Below, in pieces: positions 56,962 to 64,000 of a stretch of 64,000 nt of DNA. Origin of the DNA: Serripes groenlandicus (Eukaryota; Mollusca; Bivalvia; Cardiida; Cardiidae); assembly GCA_031761405.1 (NCBI GenBank), contig JASEVX010000007.1:40102652-40166651 (forward strand), given 5' to 3'. The position numbers were made by a program, and so were the translations under genes. Position 1 is the first letter of the stretch, and the number at the start of each line of letters is the position of its first letter. The notes under the pieces were generated by a model that saw only the letters and a list, made by a program, of their open reading frames with translations, did no database searches and had not been told where the DNA came from.

Positions 56962-58910
56962 CGGTGGAATTTCTTAGGGACAATGGCGGCACCATCACTG
57001 CAATATCACTTCAATGCTTTACTAACACATGTGTTGGGATGTTTATAGAGATCACTGTAACTAGGGAAGACAAGGTGGTGTGTTTCTACAATGTAAGTCA
57101 TTGAAGATCGACACCATGTTGTTAGTGTAATCATGAAGAAGAGAATATTTTCATTTACATACATGAGCAGCATGCTGTAGCAGAACACCACAAACTTGTC
57201 TTGGTAAAACATAGTGACACAGATGTTCTTGTCATAACTTTATATGACCATCTGATGCTTATTAAATATGAATCTTGGGACAAAATGTGGGTTGCATTTG
57301 GTCAAAGATAAAAAAGCTAATGATGATTCTCGTACAATCATTCAATATATTCATAAATGTCCAAAAGGTATTTCTGTCTACTACGCTTTTACTGATTATA
57401 ATTTGTAATATGTCATTCTAAGTTTTAATGTTGGACTTACAGCTGAAAGTAAACATGATAAACGCGTTTTCTTGTACCGATATACTATACGGTGTAGATT
57501 GTATAAAGTGATGCTATTGTCAGGTCTGTCTCTTCAAAGGTCCAATAATAAGCAAAATAGTGACTTTCGGTCATACACACAATGGCTACATCTGCAGGTT
57601 TCTATGGTACTATATTGACGATGCCATTCTAATTTCTTTACTTTGGACATTTACATGTATATTACGTAATATCAACTTCTATGTTTTTATATCAGATTCA
57701 TTCTAGGATATTGTATCATCTATATATGTAAATTTGCTAATGGATATTTGTTTTAACTCTGTTGACATCCATTATGGATTCTTAGAAACACTGATTATGT
57801 CGTTATTAAAGACAGGCGTAATAATTCTCAGAATTTATACATTTAGGATTATTTTCCCCAATAATGTCCTGGAAATATATCTTGGATAAAAAGCGAAAAC
57901 AGCGTCATTGAATATGTTGGTAAAAAGACTCCGATAATCCCCCTCAGACATTTAATGACATTTATTGACACAAAGTAATATTCATACCATCTTGACAATC
58001 TCTCACTACCACATACATATTCGTGTTGATTTGATTTTCAGATAACCAATATGTTATAAGGTGTATTTTTCTATGACGTGGGTCTAACAATCTGTTTTGT
58101 TGTCGTCTGAACCGTCTCCTGAAAGTAAACATGATGAACAAGTTATCTTGGACCCCTAATCCAATTACACCGGTACACTAGACAGTGTAGAATGTATTGA
58201 GTGATGCTTTTGTCAGTTATGTCACTTTAAATGTCCAATAACTTTCATCATACACACAATGACTGTAGGTTGCACTTTATTGGCGATGTCATTCAAATTT
58301 GTCAATATCGGACATATACATGCATAGTCTATAATGTCAACTACTATCTTTTTATATAAGATTAATTTCCAGGTACCGTTTATCATGTTTATGGAAATTT
58401 CCTAGAAATTCCTAAACAATCATTATGGATGCGTAGAATCACTAATTATTCTATGATGGGAAACATAAGAAAATATTTCTAAGAATTTGACATATTTCAT
58501 GTAAACAATTTTCTATAATATCTAGAGGTATATATCAGGGACAAAACCGAAAACACTGTCATTTTAATGTGTCTATAAAAAGCTCTGATAAGTTTACTCT
58601 GACATTATAGATATTGATTGACATATATTTATCTTTATACCATCTTGATAATCTCTGACAACACATGCATTTTCGCGTTAATTTAATGTTCTTATAACCA
58701 ATATACAATAAGGTGTATTTTTCTATGACGTTGGTCTAATTATCGTTTGGGTTGTCGTCTGAACCAGCTCCTGAATGCAAACACGATAAACAAGTTTTCC
58801 TGGACACCAATCCAATTACACAGAAAGACTAGACGGTGTAGATTGTATAAAGTGATGCTATTGTCAGTTCTGTCTCTTCAAATGTTCAATAATACACAAA
58901 ATAGTGACTT

Positions 58911-59180
58911 TTACTAGACAAGAGTATGAATATGCCATATTTATGTCCAGTCGTAAAGCTATTTTTATATCTAATGGGTTTTTATTTATGTCTTTGTGTA
59001 ATGGTCGGACGCCTGAATACTTAGTAAAAGAACAGGACTTAAACATGGGATCTGTGTTGTGTTAATACTATTTAAATTTAGTCTTCATGACTATCTGATA
59101 ACACAGCTATGCCATTTGATTAAAATGGACAATGTATATAAGACGCTTCTTGATACGTTTGTGCAAACGTGGTGAACAAT
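58911..59180. other. no recognisable feature
   Basis: AT-rich DNA with no supported feature. Confidence 0.4.
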
Positions 59181-59419
59181 ACATATGAGAAAACCAACAT
59201 TATGGCCTCTGCGTAATGTATCGACCCATATCAGCCTGCGCAGTCCGACACATTCCGTCTCAAGGGGATAGAGGTATAGAGTAATAATTCCTGGAACAGA
59301 AAATTCACAGGAGGCGAAAAGTGTCTGTCCGGGTTCGCCTGCGAGGCATGCTTATGCTGATCCGGGTCGATACTTTACGCAGAGTCCACAATGTTGGTTT
59401 TCTCGCGGGACGGCTCATA
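59181..59419. mobile_element. family D, complete copy
   Basis: It starts CATATGAGAAAACCAACATT and ends AATGTTGGTTTTCTCGCGGG, then ACGGCTCATA. Inside are GTAATGTATCGACCCATATC, GATAGAGGTATAGAGTAATA, CACAGGAGGCGAAAAGTGTC and GATCCGGGTCGATACTTTAC. Confidence 0.85.
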
Positions 59420-59430
59420 TCAATATATCT

Positions 59431-59652
59431 GCGTAATGTATCGACCAGATCAGCCTGCGCTGTCCGCGCAGACTGATCCGGCCGACACATTCCGTCTAAG
59501 GGGGGATAGATAGAGTAGTGATTCCTGAAACAGAAAATCCACAGGAGGCGAAAGGTGTCTATCCGGGTAAGCCTGTGCGGCATGCTAAGGCTGATCCGGG
59601 TCGATACTTTACGCAGAGTCCACAATGTTGGTTTTCTCGCGGTACGCCTCAT
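59431..59652. mobile_element. family D, second copy in direct tandem
   Basis: CTGCGTAATGTATCGACCAG through CACAGGAGGCGAAAGGTGTC to CAATGTTGGTTTTCTCGCGG, then TACGCCTCATA. It lacks its own left terminus and follows the previous copy by 11 bases. Confidence 0.85.
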
Positions 59653-60235
59653 ATTTGGTTCCATAGATGTTGCAGATGGGTAGTCTGTCCGTCTTATTGA
59701 TAAGTATCGGGCACTTCTGATATTACCAGTCACTGAATCTATAAGTACACACATTCGGACATCATGTTTATGTAATATATTTAGTCGGATGTATTTTTTG
59801 TTTAAATATTTCTTTAAAATTTTCAAAATCACCGTCGAAATATATATCTAGAAGATATATATACGTGCATCGATGGTTGGAGACAATCAAGGACAAGAGT
59901 CTCTCGTTGTACTGGGCACTTGATTATTTATTGTTTATGGAATATAATATTAGCAATAGTTGCTAACCAAGGTATTTTTTTGTATTTAATGCAGAAATTT
60001 CAATGTTCCAAATTCAAAGGAATCTGTAACGATATTAGCGGCGCTCTACGAAAATGAACCGTAAAGCAATTGCGTCCAGTGAATGTCCAGATAAGACAGC
60101 TTGATACGCTGTCTGATTTGAATTTGCACTGTTCGCTTATAAGCCATAGACGTATGGAGAGCAGTATCCAGATGGACATGCATGTCGTTTTCCAAACTAG
60201 TAATACTTACGTAAATGTTGTTTTCCTGGTATTTT

Positions 60236-60505
60236 CCCGCGAGAAAACCAACAATATGGCCTCTGCGTAATGTACCGACCCAGATCAGCCTGCGCTATCC
60301 GCGCAGACTGATCCGGACCTACACATTCCGTACCATGGGGATAGAGGTATAGAGTCATGATTTCCTGAAACAGAATATCCACAGGAGGCGAAACTTGTCT
60401 ATCCAGGTAAAACTGCAATGCATCCTTAGCCTGATCCGGGTCGATACTTTAAGCAGAGGCCATATTGTTGCGGGAAAATGTTGGTTTTCTCACAACGCGA
60501 CTCAT
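60236..60505. mobile_element. family D, complete copy
   Basis: TCCCGCGAGAAAACCAACAA opens it and ATGTTGGTTTTCTCACAACG closes it. A short extra inverted piece (GCCATATTGTTGCGGGAAAA) lies just inside the right end. Confidence 0.85.
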
Positions 60506-61640
60506 ATGCATTTTTACACGGAAACGTCCAAGTCAAAGCTTCATGATATCTGCAGCGGTGGTCTATATACAATAAAAAGAGTCAGTTTAAAACTAGTGTA
60601 ACTCTATATTTGTGATTGGAATTAATACAAACAGAGAAAATATTCGCCAAAGGCAGCTTAAAACGTAAATTTGGTCGACGTGGAAGTCTTAAATTAGATT
60701 ACGCCGAAGGCTGGTTACTTAATAGGTTAGTACATAAAAACGTTTGTGACAGAGATCTTTCTTACTTTGGTCAAGAAACAATGTCATTCAAATAATTGTT
60801 CAATGCTCTGGGGTCAATGTTCAAAGTTATAAAGTGTTCATTGTCAATCCAGATAAATACCCGTTCAAGGAAATTGTTCGAATTCAGTGATATAATCGAG
60901 TTACCACGAGTCCATTGTCTATAATGTTATGGAAACATCTCAGGGTGGCAACTTTCCATGGTTATTTCTGGAACTGCCAATTTCATTATATATTCATTGG
61001 AATGTCGTCAACGAGTTGTGGGCGTGATAATGAAGCAGACTTGTTTCCGATACGACCAATTTTCTTTTGCTCTGTCGCCTACATAAATATTTAAAAAGCT
61101 GATTAGTATGTTAGTGTCAACGTCCTTTTAAATGTTTACAAATTCATCTTAGGTTAACATTTTTAATAGTAAAACAACTTATTAATAAGTGGTAAACATT
61201 CTGGCAGTGGTTCACACCCAATCTTCTAGTGATAACCCAAAATGAATGTCTCTTTTATTGAAATAAATCTATTAAGTATTTAAGTATCAACGTCCTTCAA
61301 ATGGAACGAACTTATATTTTTTTAGAAACTCCAGATTAATTAAAATATAACCCCAAACATCGAATACTAAGATTTGATTTCTTTTATTTATCATTTTCGT
61401 ATGTCCATATATCTAGTAAAGCTACATTTCTTAGCGGTTGAAACATGTATAGTTTATTTGATGCATTATTTGATTACTTGATTGTGTTATTTTACGACAT
61501 TTTCAACATTACGAGCTACGTTTGGTGATTTTGAGAGACTTTCATTGATTCTCAGTGTCGGAATCAATTTAAGGTAAATTGGCGATAAACGAATGAGGTA
61601 ACGGTACTAGAGATTTGTAAAAAGGTACATATTTTACTAC
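60506..61640. other. 1.1 kb without a recognisable gene
   Basis: AT-rich DNA. The stretch TGATTGTGTTATTTTACGAC near 61480 vaguely recalls a SINE-A tail in reverse, but the rest does not follow. Confidence 0.4.
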
Positions 61641-61644
61641 ATTA

Positions 61645-61758
61645 CATTAAGACGGAAAGTGACGTTTCTGAGAGACTGTGCGAATGCACAGGCTTACCCG
61701 AGTATTGACGATACGCATTAAGACCCCAAATTTGCCAGACGCGGCTCATATGTAATGG
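61645..61758. mobile_element. fragment related to family D
   Basis: GACTGTGCGAATGCACAGGC, TTACCCGAGTATTGACGATA, CGCATTAAGACCCCAAATTT and CCAGACGCGGCTCATATG have the design of family D (internal hairpin, GGCTCATA end) but a different sequence. Confidence 0.45.
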
Positions 61759-61818
61759 TGTCTCTGGTAAACCAAAAGTCTCACCAGGTTGGTGAAAAGA
61801 AGTCTCCGTTCCTTCAGG

Positions 61819-62000
61819 TACAGTCGAACATGTGCTAAAGACCACATTTGTTTAGCAATTCCCTGTCTTTAGCAACCACACATTTCGTTTCTAAAATACT
61901 CATTTTATGCATAAATGAACCTGCAATTAAAGACCACCTGCGAACAAAGACCATATTGGTATCTTCCAATTAGTGGTCTCTATACACATGTTTCACTGTA
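61819..62000. mobile_element. family G 182-bp TIR element, copy 2
   Basis: TACAGTCGAACATGTGCTAA opens and ACACATGTTTCACTGTA closes it. The interior has TTAAAGACCACCTGCGAACA, so this is the reverse orientation of copy 1. The length equals that of copy 1 (182 bp). Confidence 0.8.
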
Positions 62001-62049
62001 TATAGACGTGAAACTGTTTAGGCTACACTTCTGATTGTTGCCATAAGTT

Positions 62050-62200
62050 AAATAGAGGATATCTCATGTTTATTTATTATCACTTTAATTAAACGAGTAC
62101 ACTAAGATGATGTGCTGTGAGCCTTAGCGAGCGACAAATTCAGCTTAGTTAACGAGTTAATTAAACGTGATAATACATACGAATGAGATATCCTCTATTT
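62050..62200. mobile_element. palindromic MITE, 151 bp
   Basis: AAATAGAGGATATCTCATG at the left is mirrored by ATGAGATATCCTCTATTT at the right. Subterminal TTTAATTAAACGAG and GAGTTAATTAAACGTGATAA are also mirrored. Confidence 0.8.
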
Positions 62201-62265
62201 ATTACATAAAGTGATTTATGCGGCGAAGTATACTGTTTACGATATTTCTACATGAAAGTTACCGG

Positions 62266-62310
62266 TTTGGCGCCAAGACGTCAAACCGCTAGCGCTGACG
62301 TGACGTCATT
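62266..62310. promoter_or_regulatory. E2F-like and CRE-like palindromic sites
   Basis: TTTGGCGCCAA at 62266-62276 resembles the E2F consensus, and TGACGTCA at 62301-62308 is a perfect CRE palindrome. GGTTTGGCGCCAAGACG and GTCAAACC also give a small dyad. No transcript start is identifiable, so function is only a possibility. Confidence 0.3.
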
Positions 62311-62497
62311 TTCATAGTTTGGTTTCCGCGTTGTAACAAGGACTTGGGAGTAAAGCCCCTATCTCACATTCACGAATCTGAACACGAATGAACACGATTT
62401 AACGTTTTTCCTTAAATCGAACGTATGAAGGTCGCGCACTCATTCATGTTAATTCGTGTTAAGTCGTGGTCGGTCACGCGCGGTCGTATGGACGTCG

Positions 62498-62566
62498 CAG
62501 CTCGGCTTAAATCGTGTTATAAATGTTTGCAATGCAAACATTTATAACACGATTTAAGCCGAGCTG
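62498..62566. repeat. 69-bp perfect palindrome
   Basis: The 34-base arms 62498-62531 and 62533-62566 are exactly complementary around a single A at 62532. Such a sequence would extrude as a cruciform or fold into a hairpin. It may be a recent inverted duplication, since GCAGCTCGGCTTAAATCG occurs only here. Confidence 0.95.
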
Positions 62567-62579
62567 AACACTCGTGTTC

Positions 62580-62770
62580 AGTCGTATGAAGGTCGTATGA
62601 AGGTCGTATGACAGTCGTGTTCAATCGTATGAATATCGTTTTCAGTCGCGTTCAATCGTGTTGGGGAGCGTGGGAAGAAACTCATACGATCTGCATACGT
62701 TTTAACACGATTCAACACGACTTTCATACGCCTTTCATACGACTCCCATACGCATGAACACGAAAGCCAT
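62580..62770. repeat. subterminal GTCGTATGA repeats, left cluster
   Basis: GGTCGTATGA and related 10-11-bp units run forward to about 62660, then inverted (CATACGACT, CATACGCC) from about 62690 to 62785. They resemble transposase-binding subterminal repeats. Confidence 0.75.
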
Positions 62771-62899
62771 ACGTTTGTCATACGACCGGAAGAGCCCATC
62801 ACGGGACTGAGTGAGAACGTGGGAAACCCCTTGAAAGTGAAAGCTCATTCTACAGCCATGCCAAACCTCAGGCGGCCGAAACGGAAGCTCCTCCAAGCA

Positions 62900-63109
62900 A
62901 AACCTTCGATACAGTTCTTGCATTATGTGTTTATACTGCCCATATAGAGGTCTCCTCAACAACCATGGTCGAACCCAGAATATCTTCATGTTCCCCAATC
63001 TGTGACGTCTACGCTGCCTCCAACCCCTCACCATCAAAGCCGTAGCTACCAGAAGTACTTCCTCCTCCTCCAAAGCTGCTTCTTGCGGGTCTTGTTCGTT
63101 GTTGAACAT
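62900..63109 (-). pseudogene. truncated HARBI1-like transposase N-terminal fragment
   Basis: This lies within an open minus-strand frame (63187-62735, 150 residues). The internal Met at residue 27 (63109) is the better start. What follows is an acidic stretch (EEEEVLL), a hydrophobic segment, an arginine-rich run (RQRRRHR) and then WVRPWLLRRPLYGQYKHIM, LEEL-like. From memory of the family, W-V-R-P-W-L-x-R-R followed by G-x-Y-x-x-L-x-x-E-L is the conserved lead-in before the DDE nuclease domain of PIF/Harbinger transposases. After about residue 96 the similarity stops. The remaining residues are translation of unrelated sequence and GTCGTATG repeats. The DDE domain is missing, so no nuclease activity is possible. 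It lies inside a TIR element with Harbinger-type TAA flanks, which supports the assignment. It could be a captured fragment or the remnant of an internal deletion. Confidence 0.6.
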
Positions 63110-63204
63110 GGTGAATACTGACACAGACATGCTGTTGCAATGCAGCTTATATACTACATGACCCACGTGACGAAAATAAACAAACATATGTCGTCTTGCT
63201 CAGT

Positions 63205-63480
63205 CGTATGGAAATTGTGTTTATTTTTGTAGTCGTATGGACATCGTAATGATTCGTGTTTAATCGTATGGTGGTCGAGTCGATTCGTGTTAAGTCGTAT
63301 GAGCGTCGTATGACAGTCGTGTTTGGTCGTATGACAGTCGTATTGGGGTCGTGTTAAATGAGGTTGAATCGTTTTTTATCGTATAAATATCTTATGACGG
63401 TCGTATGAGTGTCGTGTTCAGTCGTATGAAGGTCGTATGAGGGTCGTAGGAGGGTCTTGTTTGGTCGTATGAGGGTCGTG
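63205..63480. repeat. subterminal GTCGTATG repeats, right cluster
   Basis: About 20 loose copies of AGTCGTATGR or GGTCGTGTTN occur at 10-12 bp spacing, mostly in one orientation. Confidence 0.75.
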
Positions 63481-63864
63481 TTTGGTTAAGAAATTTGCAT
63501 AAACCACAATGTCGAGCACGAATCAAAACGATTTTTTCAACTTTTCTTAATATAAATCGTGTTCGCAATTTCTTAAATCGTGTATGTGAGATATGGGCTT
63601 AAGACACGAAACCAAACAAGCAGGTGTCATATGATATTTGTGTAGTGTCCTATGATATTTATGTAATAGCATTTTTACATTCACAGATAGGGCTTTATGT
63701 GATAAATGTAGATATTTACTATATCCTCGAGCAAAACGCGAACCAGTTGCGAGCCAACTATGCGGCAGTTGAATTTACACAGACAATTTACTCTACTCTT
63801 CGTTATTTACCTATATATGAACGGCGTAAAGCGACGATTGTCACTTAACAGTCAACACGGCTAA

Positions 63865-64000
63865 TTAACCCTTTCCCACATACAACAAATCTGCAGCACA
63901 AAGCTCTGAACATATCTAGGTAAGTAATAGGATACATCACCGTTCATAAAAGTATATTTATTATACAGTTTTGAAAACATTAAAAATTTGGAAGTAATAC
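63865..64000. mobile_element. family A, left part, cut by the window end
   Basis: TTAACCCTTTCCCACATAC, then AACAAATCTGCAGCACAAAG, is the best-preserved left terminus in the window. The interior (GAACATATCTAGGTAAG, TTTTGAAAACATT) continues to the edge. Confidence 0.85.

Larger units (their letters stand above)
53430..58910. repeat. five diverged copies of one segment
   Basis: GTCGTCTGAAMC, CTGAAAGTAAACATGATAAA, CAAGTTWTCTTGGACMCC, TAGACRGTGTAGATTGTATA and AAGTGATGCTWTTGTCAG occur in this order at about 53456, 55373, 57440, 58104 and 58754. The first two copies also share about 1 kb downstream: TATTTCCGTTTCCTATTTT at 53966 and 55819, CAGAGCGATTCATTCATTT and its relative, and a CATGAGCAGCATGCTGTAGC block at 54649 and 57160. 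No clear coding frame is conserved, so it could be a non-coding or long-dead gene family. Confidence 0.75.
62354..63599. mobile_element. 1246-bp PIF/Harbinger-like element with TAA target duplications
   Basis: The left terminus AGCCCCTATCTCACATTCAC and the inverse of the right terminus, AGCCCATATCTCACATACAC, form inverted repeats of about 24 bp. TAA flanks both (62351-62353 and 63600-63602); a 3-bp TWA duplication is characteristic of PIF/Harbinger. The interior carries arrays of GGTCGTATGA and AGTCGTGTTC units (62580-62770 and 63205-63480). It also holds a fragment resembling the transposase N-terminus. The rest of the transposase and the Myb-like partner are absent, so this copy is non-autonomous. 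Confidence 0.8.

Noticed and set aside
59305..59832. 175-residue minus-strand frame with MCRPDQSART repeats
   Set aside because: It is translation through two tandem family D elements. Similar residues appear at 41010-41316 and 60197-60418 for the same reason.

Overview
This window reads as non-genic, repeat-saturated DNA from an animal genome, most likely a bivalve or other mollusc. The base composition is AT-rich by eye. There are at least ten tRNA-headed SINE copies, several with clear target-site duplications, whose tails run into CAATCA repeats; I associate this type with molluscan SINEs from memory, without a search. I found no convincing host protein-coding gene, rRNA, functional tRNA, operon or CRISPR array. 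Nearly every open reading frame is short, or is a by-product of tandem repetition. The only recognisable protein homology is a short piece resembling the N-terminus of a PIF/Harbinger (HARBI1-like) transposase, inside a terminal-inverted-repeat element near the right end.

Layout. 1-15.5 kb: a patchwork of SINEs, palindromic MITE-like elements, small tandem arrays (59, 43, 65, 22 and about 196 bp periods) and a 1.1 kb inverted-repeat element with a 6-bp target duplication (13049-14144). 15.5-28.7 kb: one huge satellite of about 314 copies of a 42-bp unit. 28.7-43 kb: more SINE and MITE copies, two diverged mid-sized tandem arrays and a 41-bp minisatellite. 43-53.3 kb: a SINE cluster with target duplications, a CA-rich block, a minisatellite split by a 1.36 kb insertion, and a duplicated flank split by a TIR element. 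53.4-58.9 kb: five diverged copies of one segment, including a fresh-looking 399-bp direct duplication. 59-64 kb: palindromic elements, two 182-bp TIR elements and the Harbinger-like element.

Recurring families (names used below are mine). Family A: TTAA plus CCCTTTCCCACATAC termini, a long central palindrome and a GTGGGAAAGGGTTAA end; more than 20 full or partial copies. Family E: TTAA plus CYCTTTCAGCGCC termini, about 210 bp. TTAA flanks with CCCTTT ends resemble the piggyBac superfamily, so A and E are probably non-autonomous piggyBac-type MITEs. SINE-A and SINE-B: two tRNA-headed SINEs. Family D: about 230-bp double-hairpin elements ending in GAGAAAACCAACATTRTGG. Family G: 182-bp elements ending in ACAGTNRAACNTGTG. 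Family H: a 650-700 bp element with GGTTCTCTCTT ends.

Main synthesis. The 42-bp satellite unit corresponds almost base for base in layout to the first 42-43 bp of family A. The last unit of the array runs directly into the interior of a family A element, and just left of the array there is a family A right end. The 13 kb array therefore looks like a transposon terminus amplified into a satellite. A cluster of tandemly joined family A copies at 34.9-35.5 kb looks like an earlier stage of the same kind of process.
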